A stretch of DNA of 55,313 nucleotides from Helochares maculicollis (GCA_033557835.1 JAWQRO010000118.1:1-55313), one strand, 5' to 3'. Counted from the stretch's first letter, positions 23,099-36,240 are shown. Numbers and translations are program-made. Notes: generated from the letters alone by a model not told the origin.

Positions 23099-24363
23099 GA
23101 GGGACCGAAAAGTAATGTCGTTTTGTTAAGTTAAATTCACACGACTATATTTTTAACAAGTTTTTATTTCTAATGAATAATATATACTACTTCGTTATCG
23201 ACAACCTTTTGCCATCTAGTATACAAATTTTCAATGCCGCAGCGGTAAAAATCAATCGGTTTTTCTGTAAAACATGTCGAAATAGCATTTTCGACATCAT
23301 CAACATTTTCAAATTTTTGCCACTAAGACAATGTTGCAATGATCGGAATAAATGGTAATCCGAGGGTGCAATATCGGGTGAGTATGGTGGGTGAGGCAGT
23401 ACCTCCCACCCCAATTCGTTAATTTTGTCTAAGGTCTGTGTTGCACAGTGCGGTCTTACATTGTCATGTTGCAGAATAACTCCTTTTCTTTTGACAATTG
23501 CCGGATACTTTTCAATCAAAGACTGGCTTATTCGTTCCAATTGTTCACAATAGACATCTGCATTAACAGTTAGTCCAAGTTTTAACACTTCAAAGTGAGC
23601 AACTCCGAGTGTGTTCCACCAAAAACACAGAAGTGCCTTTTTGGGGTGTAAACCCGGTTTTGCAGTAGTTCGTGGTAATTAATTTCGGCTGAGCCACTGT
23701 CTTCTGCGTTTCGGATTGTCGTACAGGACATATTTTTCGTCTCCAGTGATCAAGCAATCAAAAAAATGGATCTGTACGATGCCGTTGAAGCAATACGTTG
23801 CACGTGATGGATCGGCTGGCTTTATTCTGTTCGGATAGATTATGGGGGACCCAAACATCAGCTCTGCATATTTTTCCAATCTGCGGCAAATGTTCTTGGA
23901 TGGTTGATCAAGGTTGGTTAAGGCTGTTTGAAAGTTCCTCAATTGTTTGACATGGATTTGCTTCCACTTTTGCCCTTAGCACGTCGTTATCTAATGATGT
24001 TGGTCTTCCTGATCGATGGGCGTCCGAGAGATCAAAATTACCTGATCTGAACTTGGAGAACCATCTTTGGCATTTTCAAACGTCCAATGCGCTTGGGTAA
24101 ACAAAGCAAATGTTTTTAGTCGCAGCAGTTGCGGTATTACCCTTGCGAAACTCAAAAAACATACAATGCCAGATATGCTCTTCTGGTATTTGCCTGGCCA
24201 TTTCACCCCAAATTGCAAAACAGTCTAATACGTAATTATTCAGAAGCAAATATGATACAATAACCTCAAAATCACTTTGACACGCCTCCCAAGTACGTAA
24301 TGAGCTACCAAATGACAATCAAATATCGACATGCGCAGAAACGACATTACTTTCCGGCCCCCC
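23099..24363 (-). mobile_element. mariner family C, copy 1 (C1)
   Basis: The left end gagggaccgaaaagtaatg and the right end cattactttccggcccccc are inverted repeats with TA on both sides (23097-23098 and 24364-24365). It is 1265 bp long. The terminal repeat differs from families A and B and matches C2. It abuts the older relic H1 on its right. Confidence 0.92.
23170..24318 (-). pseudogene. mariner-type DD34D transposase, family C, disrupted (C1)
   Basis: A DDE transposase relic with HDNVRPH (second Asp) and SPDIAPSDYHLF (third Asp) separated by 34 residues, at 23187-23588. That segment begins LTVNADVYCEQLERISQSL. The region at 23679-23942 includes LITGDEKYVLYDNPKRRRQW with the first Asp. N-terminal remnants (23991-24318) include EEHIWHCMFFEFRKGN, and one frame gives the Asp-rich repressor-like linker. 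Lesions: frameshifts near 23880 and 24000, a TAA replacing a Glu just after RRRQWLSRN, and a frameshift near 23310 in the C-terminal region. C2 has a different set of lesions, so the two decayed independently. Confidence 0.9.
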
Positions 24364-24389
24364 TAATAATTTGTTGCAATTTTAAAGGT

Positions 24390-24800
24390 AATTTTAATAA
24401 ATGTTTCTTATAAAATCATCAGGCTGTACTGGCGAAAAACTCAATTAAGTGATTTTGACTTTCTTCACTTGATATCGGGTTTTGTATCGGTAAGGCAATT
24501 TTGTAATGTAAAAAAAAATATAGAATTCGCTTGGCGCCAGGCTGGGACTATAAGGTGGATTTATCTTAACTTCCAAACCAAGCTATCAGAGCTATTTTAG
24601 ACGTGCGTGTTTTAGCATGGTCGTAATTGAAAACAATACCTTTTCTGTTGGCCAATTCTGGATGCTACTTCTCAATCGCAAGTTTCAAGCCGACTAACTG
24701 GTGACAGCAGATTTCCGAATTTACTGTTTGGCAGTATAGATGTAATTCATAGTAGATGATGCCAGAGTAATTTTACTTTATGCAGCTTCCTTGCCCTTGG
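24390..24800 (-). pseudogene. Ancient mariner transposase fragment, irritans-like (H1)
   Basis: Minus-strand reading shows IIYYELHLYCQTVNSE (about 24700-24780), then LVGLKLAIEK, a stop, and HPELANRKGIVFNYDHAKT (about 24610-24690), then PYSPSLAPSEF near 24520-24560. The order and wording match a mariner catalytic core of the type that reads PELANRKGVVFHQDNARPH. The second catalytic Asp is preserved in the degraded YDHAK, and the third catalytic position reads Glu instead of Asp. Many stops and frameshifts are present and no terminal repeats are seen. It lies directly beside C1, which may have inserted next to or into it. Confidence 0.65.
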
Positions 24801-27661
24801 TCCTGGTTTGGACCACTATAACTATCTAATGAAAAAATATTGAATTTCTCTTTCTTCAACCCAATATTCTCATTCTTAATCATCAATTCGTATGTCGATA
24901 GTTATTATTTTAATAACTCTTAGTGTTTCATATGCGTCAAAGAAACATTGTGAACCAAGTTTAATAATTCCCAATTTAATTTTTATTGTACTCATGCACT
25001 TTGGCTCTTAAAAATACTATTTAATTTCATTAATTTTAATTCCTTGACTATAGTCGTGATGTCAATGGGAGTGCTACAGTCAACTTTTACTTGTAATTTA
25101 ATCCATTGAAAGGGCTCAAATGATTATACAACCTTCCAAAAGAGATCCTCTGGGTAAACGAGATTTTTAACCATTTAAGAAATCAAGAAGCTAATCAAAG
25201 ATATAATTCATCAGATTAGATTCCGTTAGGTATCACAAATAAAGTTAAATGCATAAAACATAAAAAGAATAAAACTCTTGGTACTAAAAAAAAGTTGTCG
25301 TAACTGGTTCCACTATATTTTGCGGTACGCAGCAGACTACTGCAGTGATTGTTTTTCTGTTAAATATACCTTAAGACGTGTAACTTTCCCACGGTTCATG
25401 GGGCTTGGCAGAATAAAAACATCAATGAAGACATTCTCTCGCAACCAAGGAGAAGAATCGTAATTTTATTTTTATGATTTTCATATTTATACTGATTTTT
25501 GTACAATTAAGTGTATAATTTTGTACGAAGTGCATAAATAATCTAAAAAGAAAATCTAGCAGGACTCTACCTAAAAATAAATTTCATTAACATATTTGCA
25601 TCAAGAACAGTTTTCAATTGCTCATAATGAGAATAGCAGTAACTGTTTTCTTTAAATCACATTCTTGATGATTTTAAAACTTCTGGTAGATCGCGACAGA
25701 GATCATAAATTATTGTTAGAAACAACAAAAGAGCCATCAGTTATGAAGCTAAACCAGTTTAGAAACATACTAAATGGACCAACACAACAGTCAGAGCAAA
25801 ATTCAAAATATTAAGCGATCCAAAATCAGATATTGAAAGTCGAAGGAATGGATTAAAAACATCATGATCATTACTATGTAGGTTATAGGTATATTTACAT
25901 GTTAAGCAGCGCGTTCTCTTTACATTTCTCCCACAATGGAAGTCGTAAACTGAAATGGTTTGGCAATCGCAGCGAATTAAATCAATCTATTCATAATTTC
26001 TGCTGTAAATAACAAAATTTCGAACCGGGGCTGATGAGCGATCAGGAGCTAGACTAGTGGTAATAGCACCGAGCCCCAAACGAAGAGAAAAATGGGGGAA
26101 TGCAAATTTCTTTATTCTTAACTCGAATTCCGTCAGGTACTTTTTCGTTTTATTATACGATTCAGTGCCCCGCAAGTAGGTTAAAGTAATTATGCATTTT
26201 ATTTAAACGCTCCAATTTATTATAAAGCGTGTTTTATGCTAATGATGGGATCGACTGAAAGGATATAATTCAGTAGAAAAAGGGGAGACGAGCCCAGTAG
26301 CAGTCTCCCAGAACTCTCCTCCACTATAAAACATTGCCCACAAGACCTGCCTCTTTACCAACCGTGAATGTCACCAGGAGAGACCCTCGTTATCTCTCGA
26401 ATCTGATTTCTAAGGACACAACTACTATCCTTAAGTACCTTCATTCATTAACGGAAGACGGTATTGCTTTCTCAATTTTAATCGCCTATTCAATAGCTTT
26501 TCTTTATCTTGTTCTAGCACTTTAATCATGTTTTATATTATACACAAAATAACACGAATCTCTTCACTAAGATTGCCGTGCTTAGTTAATCAATTTGGGT
26601 GGCAAAGGATTGAAAACATTAGCATGGATCCTTGTATTTTCACGTTGATGTTTATGAATATCATATCCTTGAATAGTTTTTGAAAATATTTTGGTTTATT
26701 TTTATTGATTGCTTTTTATTTGTTCGATCTAGTCAATTAGAAGCAAACTGTATTGGCAAGCATGGCGTCTACAGGAAATTCAATTTATTAGGTGAGGCTT
26801 GCAAGGAGAGGGATGTCTTAAATAATGTTAGTGTTGCAGCAGAGAAACTTTACATTTGGATTCTCTTTACAAGTACAAAAATGATGTCTGCTGCTAATTG
26901 AAAAATTATTTAAAAAACATTTAAACGAAAAATGTATTTATAAAAATGCCTTCTTTAAATATATAGAAAAGCATTTATTCGTGTTTGCTGGCATTTTTAT
27001 TCAAGAGGCACCAAACCGTGGGTTTATAGAAAGAGTTTGCTAATTGTTGATTCCACAAACGAGAAATTGATCTAATGATTTCTGCTTTTTCTAGAAACGG
27101 TACTTACAATTTGCTGATCTTTATTGTTAATCTAAAGTTGGTTTTCTTGCATTATATAAGTGCCCTGGTCTGGCCTGGTTTGCTCTTGTTGAGAATGCAA
27201 AATATGACCACCTTTCAGTCTAATGTAATTATTTGCATGATAAATACGTCAACTCACTCATGGCACTTATAACAATTAATGAATTTACCTATCCTCATAC
27301 AGGTTTTGTTATGGCTGTTGGAAGAATAACCACAGGAGGAGACTAAAGGAAGCAAAGAAGCACATGTTGATGATTGATACAGCCGAAAAATGGAGAATTT
27401 TATTTTGTCTGCTTCTTCGTGAACTGTACTTTTAAATATTACTTTCTAGAACTACGTGCTTAACAATTGTTTTACTATTTGAGAGAGAATTTCAATGGTA
27501 GAGGGAATTTGTTCTTTAATTCAAAAACAAACGTTTATATTTAGATCCAGTATGTAAAAGATTCCTAGAAAAGTATTAGCTTTAAAGCTCTACTCCTCTC
27601 TCATCATAGAACCACATATAACAAGAATTTTTCCAATAGCCTAACTAGAATTGCTTTAAAA
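24801..27661. other. AT-rich DNA without recognised genes
   Basis: No transposon ends, domains or RNA genes recognised. A small GC-richer patch at 26257-26345 contains ctataaaac, which could pass for a TATA box but has no supported gene downstream; ORF 26334-26525 shows no domain. Confidence 0.35.
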
Positions 27662-30048
27662 ATATTTGATTTAGATAGATAGATAAATAGCTAATTTCTT
27701 TATTCTCAAAACAAAGTTATAAAATACAATTTAGCTTGAATAGCGTCAGGATCATGGTCAAAAACTAAATTAGGAGAAATAATCATGAACATTGCATGGC
27801 TCCATTGCGCATAACTAATTAAATGTTATTTTTGAAGATATTGAAATCCTTCATAGACTTAATGTTACTTGGTAAGCTATTATAAAAAAGTATGCTTTGG
27901 TAATAGCAGCTGTTGTGAAAAGCATTTAATCTATGAGAAGGGATTACCTAATCAGACTTATTTCTAGTGTTGTAGTTTTGCACAAATATCTCATTAGAGA
28001 CGAAATGCTTGCTCCCCAAAAAGAAATAATATGCCATTAAATATATAAAGAGCAGGCGCAGTTATAAAATTATTACATTTAAATAACCCCCTACATCACG
28101 CTCTCCATTCCAAAGTCAGCATTATGCGCAGGCAGCGTTTTTGAAGTAATTTCAGAGGATGACCCCCAAAATACAATTCCATAGCAAATGTGCGTGTATA
28201 TACTAGCAAACTATACAGTCCTCAGAGTACTACACAGTCCGCCTTAGCACTAAAGTATTTTCTAATTTTTAAACAGAAGTTTGTGCCAATCCTGAAAACC
28301 GTCCAGACAAATACCCAAAAACTTGACAGGTTTAGAAACTTTCAGATGTTAAGTTTATTGTTGCTGAAAGAGACTCAAGCATATCATGGGTTCTGAAAAG
28401 TACACATTTTGTTTTGGAAATGTTCAGAGATAGTTTATTTGATATGAACCATCCCTTAAGCTCTCTAAAGGAGCTCTCAGTTTCTGAAGAATCTGCGCAA
28501 TATCATTACCCTTGATTATTAAATTGGTGTCATCAGCCTAGTTGATCAAAACCCTTTTTTTACATACAAATACATCGTTTATAAAAATGATAAAAAGAAG
28601 AGGCCTCAGAACACTGCCCTGGGGGACTTCCACGTATAAAAGACTATTACGAACATAGAATATCTCACCATCTTGGCGGATGATCACTTTCTGGGGTCTA
28701 TTGTGGTGGTGTGACTTTAACCAGTCAAGAGCATTTCCTCGAATACCATAACGATAACACTTCTCGATTAGCAGTATCAAAGTATTAAAAGCCTTCGTAA
28801 GATCACCAAACTCAGCTAGTGCTATCTGACAATTCTTCGAAATATTAATAATAAAGCGAATAAACTGAAAAACCGCAGTTTCACAGGTTTTACCTTCAAG
28901 GAACCCATGCTGGGCAAGATGAAGGATTTTGTAACAAAACTTAGAAATGCGAGTGCTGAAAGTGATCTCGAACATTTTTGTAAGCTAGGATAGCAAACCT
29001 ATAGGACGGTAATTATTGGCAGACTTAGGATCACCCTTCTTATATATGGGTAGTACGACAAAAAATTTGTAATTTTTCGGGAAATTTTCCACACAAAAAT
29101 GAGTCGTTAATTAAGTGAACTATTAAGTCAATGATATAAACAATACACGCCTTTAGAATATATAACTGAATGCCTTCTTCACCAGAACTCTGCTTATTTT
29201 TAAGTTGTCTAATAATTCTCAAACCTTTACTTGGTAACAGGTACTAAGAAAATACTATTTTTGTTGCAAGTAACATGTTGTAATTCATAAGATGGGCAAC
29301 TGTTAAAAGACTGGGCAAGATTGGTAGTTGCATCCACAAAATAGTCACAGATAGCATTGGCACTTTCAGAAGGAGTAGTCTAATTATCTAAATGAATTTT
29401 TGAATTAGATGTTCTACTATTGGTGAAGGATTTAACAGTATCCCAAGTCGCATTTAATCGAGTGATAGAGTTAAAGGTTTCAGCAGCATAATATTTCTTT
29501 TTAATTTCGGTGACTAATTTATTATATAATTTTCATTTCTCCCTGTAGGCTGCAAGTAATTCAGGTGCCATTGTTCTTAACATAAACAATAATTTAACCT
29601 CTTCCACAGCAGATAATTGTTCGGGCGTGATCCAAAACTTATTTTTGGCGTTCGAAGCAGCAACTCGTGTAAGAGGAAAACACTTATTGAAAAGGTTGCA
29701 GAATGTGTCATGAAAGATTTTAAATTTTATTTCCAAATCTATTGGTCATAAAAATACTCCAATTTATAGACTGTAGCTCAGGAGCAAAAATGTTAAAACT
29801 TTTAGAATCTTATTTACGTTTATAAAACTATTTTTTTTATGTTTTGTTTACACTTAAAACGAATCAATTAAGACCCATGGTCAGAAATACAGGAATTAAC
29901 TACAGGAGCTGCGTAATTATGAGCTCTACTGTTTGTTATGTTATCTAAGAAAGTATTACAATTAGACTTTACCCAAGTATAATTATCAAATGTAAAATTA
30001 AGGTCACAAGATCTAACAAGATTTTGAAAAAACAGACTATTATTATTA

Positions 30049-31287
30049 GGGGGACCGGAAAGTAATGTCGTTTCTGTGTATGCCGATATTTTATTGTCAT
30101 TTGGTAGCTCATTACGTACTTGGAAGACGTATCAAAGAGATTTTGAGGTTTTTGTATCATATTTGCACCTGAATAATTAAGTAATAGAGTTTTTTGTTGG
30201 CAATTTGGGGTGAAATTACCAGCCAAATACCAGAAAAGCATATTAGATGCTTTGTGAGTTTCGCGAGGGTAATACTGCAACTGCTGCGACTAAAAACTTG
30301 CGATGTTTATCCAAGCGCATTGGACGTTCGAAAATGCCAAAGATGGTTCTCCAAGTTCAGAACAGGTAATCTTGATCTCTCGGACGCCCATCGATCAGGA
30401 GGACCAACAACATTAGAAAACGACGTGCTAAGGGCAAAAGTGGAAGCAAATCCATGTCAAACAATTGAGAAACTTCCAAACAGCCTTAACCAACCTTGGT
30501 CAACCATCCAAGAACATTTGTCGCAGATTGGAAAAATAAGCAGAGCTGGTGTTTGGGTCCCCCATAATCTATCCGAACAGAATAAAGGCAACCGGTCCAT
30601 CACGTGCAACGTATTGCTTCAACGGCATCGCACAGATCCGTTTTTTGATCGCTTGATCACTGGAGACGAAAAATTGGTCCTGTTCGATAATCCGAAATGC
30701 AAAGGCAGTGGCTCAGCAGAAGTGAATTACCACGAACTACTGCAAAGCCGGGTTTACACCCCAAAATGGCATTTCTATGTGTATAGTGGAATACACGCGG
30801 AGTTGTCCACTTTGAAGGGTTAAAACCTGGACAAACTGTTAATGCAGATGTCTATTGTGAACAATTGAAACGAATAAACCTGTCTTTGATTGAAAAGTAT
30901 CGGGCAATTGTCAACAGAAAAGGAGTTATTCTGCAACATGACAATGCAAGACCGCACTGTGCAAAACGGACCTTAGACAAAATTAACGAATTTGTGTGGG
31001 AGGTACTGCCTCACCCACCATACTCGCCCGATATTGCACCCTCGGATTACTATTTATTCCGATCACTGCAGCATTGTCTTAGTGGCAAAAGTAGAAAATT
31101 TTGTCCAAAAAGTTATCTCGACATATTTTACAGAAAAACCGATTGATTTTTACCACTCCGGCATTGAAAATTTGTATACTACATGGCAAAAGGTTGTTGA
31201 TAACGATTGTTGATTAAAAATAAAAACTTGTTAAAAACGTAGTCGTGTGAATTTAAGTTAAGAAAACGACATTACTTTCCAGTCCCC
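30049..31287 (+). mobile_element. mariner family C, copy 2 (C2), nested in LINE
   Basis: The left end gggggaccggaaagtaatg and the right end cattactttccagtcccc are flanked by TA on both sides (30047-30048 and 31288-31289). The element is 1239 bp. LINE endonuclease sequence lies on both sides (GDFNID to the right, SDHG to the left on the minus strand), so the mariner inserted after the LINE, in the opposite orientation. Confidence 0.94.
30194..31213 (+). pseudogene. mariner-type DD34D transposase, family C, disrupted (C2)
   Basis: Homologue of C1. The first long frame (30194-30823) has EKHIRCFVSFARV, a frame-shifted version of the C1 N-terminus, then KCQRWFSKFRTGNLDLSD, VEANPCQTIEKLPNSLNQPW, RAGVWVPHNLSEQ and RLITGDEKLVLFDNPK with the first catalytic Asp. 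A one-base loss near 30705 shifts frame. The second frame (30865-31146) has KGVILQHDNARPHCAK and PYSPDIAPSDYYLFRS with the second and third Asp, 34 residues apart. The end WQKVVDNDC lies in the frame at 30992-31213. A TAG replaces a Trp near 30786. All catalytic Asp residues remain, but the gene is dead. Confidence 0.9.
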
Positions 31288-31560
31288 TAATAGTATTTTG
31301 CTTTAAGTCTATATTAAAGTCGCCAGCTACAAGAATTACTTTATTTTCATAGATGTAGCAATTTAGCAAAATGCTTAAAAAAAAGATTGGACGTCACTAT
31401 TAGGGGAAGTTATAAATACATACAACAATGTACCGTATGCCTTTTAAAAAACATTCGATTGCTGCACATTCAAAGACATGTGAAACAGCAAAACAGTTTA
31501 AATCTTGCCGCACTAAGGTGTTGGATTTAACTTTTATAAGCAGCGTAGCATCATAATTTT

Positions 31561-34500
31561 AGTAATAAGCGGAGGCGTAACAGTATCATTACAAATTAAC
31601 TTTACTCCTTCTGTCTAAAGGAAAATGCAACAGTTAACCAAAGAAAAAAATCTGCTGATTAGTTATCCAAACTACTTTTGAAATTAAATTTATTTTTACT
31701 TAAATACATGAGTATGGCTAATGATTTAGAATTTCGTGAAATTTGTATGAAGAAATGGGTTTTGACTTCAATAAGCCCATTAAAATTTTAAACGTATCGA
31801 AATTTCCAGGCGTTCTTGAAGAGAAGTCATCCGAGTGTCCCAACCATAATATCTCTTGAACTTGCAGTATGATCAACCTAAATTATCTAAGCCATGTGAA
31901 TTCAGATTTCAAGTAGGATTTAACGATGAAGCTTTGACTGTGAGCTGTAATCTTTGAGATATTCAGGAAAGTTACTGGCGGGTACGAATATTCATTTTGT
32001 CATAAGAGCTCAATTATGAACTTAAAATATTAGCTTTGCCTTTACAATAACAAATCAGAGTATAGAATTGACAAATTAATATGACGTTAGCTTTTAGGTA
32101 ATGACTGTATTGAAACTTCGAAATGACGATTATTCATACAAACAAAGCAGCATTCAATTGCTAGTTATATAAACATTAAATACTATATAATCTTTGTTCA
32201 TTTTAAATGAACGTAGTGTCATGTAGCGCTCAATGTAGTGAACAGCAGTTTATTTCGTTTCAAAAATCTATAACGTAAACATTTTAAGCCACTTTCTTAT
32301 ATTGGCCAACAGTAAACACCAAAGGTTATTACATCATCCAACCTACTTAATGCGGAGGCACGGATGGGATATTTATTGAAATTTTACTACTGTAGGTAAT
32401 GTAAAATGATCGCTTCTCTTGAACGGTCTTTAATGTTATCACTTTAGCACTCTGGGTTCTATATTCGTTGTGTGCTTCATCTTAAAGTTATAATGTTTCA
32501 GACGACTATGTTTAAAACGTGTTGCGATGAATAATGTCACCCTTGTAAAGCGCCCACGCCACGAAACTGAAAATTATTCGCCTTCGGCCTCAAAACACTT
32601 TCGTATTTTTCGATATTTTCTTACTATTCGATTCATGTCCGAAAAAGTTTTTGCACTGAAGACTATTATTTTGCCCATTGCTTCGCTTCAAAAAATTGTG
32701 TCCCAAATGAGCAGTCGAAATAATTGCAAATTTTATCGGAAGCGTTGTCAAGGAATAAACAATCGGAGAGGCTTCTCCTTTTTTCTTATTCCCTCTCAGG
32801 AAAATCACTTTTCTTTCCTATATAAGGAACTTTGTATTGTTTAGTAATCCGGACCATATTGTCGAGAATCCTGGAAAGAGCCACTTCGAGCCAATGCTGC
32901 ACATTATCATGCAAATTCTCATTCTTACATTTGCTCAGTGTTTTCGTAGACAAGTACAGCGTTCCTGCAAACAGCCACCGCATAATGTCGCTCTTAGTTG
33001 CCCTCTAGCGGCAGATTCTGTTACAACTGTTAACCTCTTGGAATAAATCTCAACTGCTAGCCTTTATTGCACACTATTGCTCAGCTTTCGATCGTAATTA
33101 GATTCAGTTTAAATATAAACTGTTTTGCTTTTTTTGGAGGATCGTGATGGCAATGAAAGTGGTCGTGCGTTTGAAATGCACAAATGTACGTTTTTTTTCG
33201 TTTGCTCGTCATTGGCTGCGATATTTTGCCAGAAGTAACTGCAAATAAAGGAGCCATCATTAACTCAAGGGTTTTAACGGTCCAAATTAACAATTAGGAC
33301 AGCTAGTACGCCCCTGTGTAAGTGAATTGAAGTAATTCGAATTTCTTGGCACTGGATAATCAGACACATTTGCATTAGAAATACCTCAAACCGAGAGAAA
33401 TCCCTATTTCCATCTAAGATAGTAGTCGTGGGGGAGATGCAGCCACCGCGAAAGTAAGCAACAACAACACAACATTGAGATAAGGAAAGGTTAAATAAAG
33501 TTTACTCATTTGTGAATGTGTATAACCAGTTTGCATTGTAACTTGTACAACGAATTATGGGAATTTGTAGCTCTGTCACGTCTCCTCAGCTCTTGACATC
33601 TCACTAAGGGCTGCTTCTTCACGATTGAGTGCAGTTGGAATGGAACATATGACAACGAATTAAACCATCACGTTCTCTCTAAAATAGTGGAACCGTAAAA
33701 TTGCTCCTGAAAAATGTTATTGTTTATGGAATCAAAGCTGAGCGGATCCGAAAAAGTATAAAAAGTTCAGAAAGAATTAAGTTTCGAGAAAAAGCTTTTA
33801 ATACCTTTATTCTTACCTATTTATTTATTTTCTGGATTGCGATAAATATCAAGAGAAAACCCGGGGAGAACAGCACGACATGCGGGTAACTAGTGGTGTC
33901 CTTCAGGACTAAGATATATGTCCTCGAGATAGCAGGACATTTTGTATTGATTCTGGTTAAAAGCCTTGCCTTCTGCTTTCATTCCTGAAGAGCACTCACG
34001 GCACCAACACGAATTAAGAGCGCCGCGAAAGGTAAAGGAATGAACGCTGTTACGTGTCTTTTGTACTTAATGGAGGGAAAATACACTTTGACATCACCTG
34101 TTTTTCAAGTAGTTTCTGATGGATGGATGCTTCTGCTCCTTTTCTGCCTCTCGGCTTTCCTTTTTAAAATTGTTTACATGGGACGAGACAGCCACTAATA
34201 AAAAATTAACTACATGAGACAGCTTCTTCCTAATAGCTTTTCCGAAAGTTTTGTTCACCTTTTTTGGGAATGTGGATTTCGATGCGAACTTAACCAGTAA
34301 GAAAGGATTATGTAACGCAAATTCCAAACTATTAAATCCTCTTTATTAATTTAATGACTTATAGGGTTCGACCCGAAAGAATGTCGGTCTGAACCTGGAG
34401 TTCGATCGGAAATTCGGAAGCAATTAGATTGGTAATTTCCGTGTGCTTTTATTGAATGTTTAATTAATTTAATTCACTTAAGTCACACCTGTTAAGTTCT

Positions 34501-35022
34501 GACAATTGAATCCCTTTCAACCCTTGTTAATTGTGCGGAATAGGGGGAAATCATTATCCACAACCCGACGAGAGACGACGACCGTGATACGGGAGACCGC
34601 AAGTCTGTCCCGAGTCTTCCCACCTCGTGCCTTCGGTATACGTCTATCGCACCATTGTCCCTCAGACTAAATCACATTTTGCACGTTCGAACTCTAGCAG
34701 AACTCCAGCACCATTTTATTAGTTTTATCTTTTATATAATTTCGCACGCCAAGCAAAACTTTCTTTCCCGGCCGCATCATTACTGCGTTAAATTCGGCAC
34801 AATGTATCTATCTCTAGTGATAGTAATAACATTATTTTTTTATTACAACCTGGATGGAATGTCATTGTTCTCGGGCGAAAAACATTCCAGAAATATATAT
34901 ACGTATTTTATGTGCATGATTTTGTTTGCTGAAATGTATTTTTCCGCCGGATCCATAAAAATCTGATTTCAATGATCAAATTTTCAGTTCTTTTTTGGGG
35001 TATTCTGCGTTTTTAAAATCCG
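31561..35022. other. No gene recognised; partly GC-richer single-copy DNA
   Basis: No repeat or domain is recognised. The segments around 32530-33060 and 33400-34640 are less AT-rich; short ORFs such as 32527-32844 and 34655-34966 show no domain. A short segment at about 34560-34640 (cgacgagagacgacgaccg) is locally GC-rich. Confidence 0.35.
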
Positions 35023-36225
35023 TATACTATACGAAGTATATTAAAGGGAAGGTATTGGGAATACAAAAAACTTCGACCTCGAGATTTTGACGGATCTTCA
35101 TGTTTTAAGGGCCCCTGAATCCATTTTTAGCATTTTTGGCATGTCGTCTGTATGTTTACCTACAAAGTTTTAACATTTTTCAAGTAAACTGGGCGTTTAA
35201 ATAAAGCTATTGACTTGAAATTCGCTACACGCTTGAAAGATAGTAAAAACATCTTATATATGAAGTTTCAATTCGAAAGAACCACTAGAAATGGACTTTT
35301 TCTCAAAAACTTTTATTACAAAAAGTGCATTTTTTAGCAATATTTTTGGCTGAGATGCTGCAGAATAAAGAACTACCGCAACGTAACACACTTATGCATA
35401 GTTTTAACTCGATTATCGCGCCAAAAATTAGCAAAAATGTTGAAAATTGAAATCATAACTACCATTAATTAATATTATAGGAACATATTCGAATCTGGCT
35501 ACGCCGATTTTTATACTTTTTTTTTGCTTTAGTTTATTTTAAATCAAATTTTTAATGCTGGTGGGTATAAAATAATTATTAATGTAAAATTCATTTATAA
35601 CAACTGAAAAATGCATATGGAAACTTCACTTTAAATCGTATGTTGCTGCTTTTATTTCTATTTCATTCAGCCTGTCGGTTTCGCTTGTTAGGTTATGAAT
35701 ACACACTTTAAAATTAGACTATAATGAAAGTTTGGAGGCTTGCAAAATCTTGCAATTTTTAAGAAACATTTTTGGCTGGCACTCTAAAGAGTGCATTCAT
35801 GTACAGTTTGAGCTTTTCAAGTATGAAGATTTACACTTTTGCTTTATTTTTACATCGCATATAGGTGTTTGTAATTTTGTTATTATTAATTGTAGGTACT
35901 TTTATGCAGTACAAATACTTATACGGGAATGTTGAGTAGAGACAGTACAGATTTTTTGGAGTAGTCTGCGATTTTACGTTAGCATTTTGGAACGTTAAAG
36001 GGCTGACCAATAATTTTTTTGTGTGCAAATTTAAGCGATCAAGTAACCAACACGTAATTGCAAAATACAAAAATTGTAGCAAAATATATTGAAAGCATTA
36101 GTAAAGTAATTTCTACTTATATTTTATAGTTAAAGTAACGATCTCGAACAGAGCTGCCAAAATATCATCTATATCGGATTTTAAGACACAAATTCACATA
36201 AAAGTTTGTAAATTATTATACATAC
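35023..36225 (+). repeat. Complex repeat R1, copy b
   Basis: Opens tatactatacgaagtata and then aaagggaaggtattggga, like R1c. It continues through the conserved head (gacggatcttcatgttt, cctgaatccattttt), the remains of the tRNA-like B box at 35487 and the tail ggtacttttatgcagtaca followed by cgggaatgttgag. The last roughly 340 bases (about 35880-36225) are repeated at 38008-38345, on the other side of E3 and F2. This copy shows most of the presumed family length. Confidence 0.75.
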
Positions 36226-36240
36226 ATTATTGTTATTATA

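Larger units (their letters stand above)
27662..31560 (-). mobile_element. Non-LTR retrotransposon (LINE), jockey/CR1-like, split by mariner C2
   Basis: A minus-strand LINE of about 2.7 kb once C2 (30049-31287) is subtracted. Its 3' end is a short tetranucleotide tail, (ATCT)n on the minus strand (tagatagatagata at about 27672), preceded by an AATAAA signal near 27699-27704. From 5' to 3' it shows endonuclease motifs (GDFNID near 31330, ISDHGS near 29870), a linker, and reverse transcriptase motifs. The 5' limit is uncertain; coding similarity fades near 31560. Confidence 0.85.
28090..31560 (-). pseudogene. LINE endonuclease/reverse transcriptase ORF2, disrupted
   Basis: Relic of the polyprotein that nicks DNA and reverse-transcribes the element RNA. 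Endonuclease: VILVAGDFNIDLKQNT just right of C2 and NSCISDHGS left of it, which are the conserved APE-type GDFN and SDH motifs. Linker: FHDTFCNLFNKCFPLT and FWITPEQLSAVEE at 29533-29736. RT: IIRQLKNKQSSGEEGI at 29040-29222; QHGFLEGKTCETAVFQFI, GDLTKAFNTL, YGIRGNALDWLKSH and VPQGSVLRPLLFIIFINDV at 28538-28975. In the catalytic YADD box the Tyr is a TAG stop (28538-28540) while ADDTNLIIKG follows in frame. Weak downstream similarity (WFISNKLSLNISKTK) continues to about 28090. Other stops and frameshifts occur throughout, and C2 splits the endonuclease. Confidence 0.88.

Noticed and set aside
32527..32844. 105-codon plus-strand ORF as a gene
   Set aside because: No recognisable motif; opposing ORF on the other strand over the same bases.
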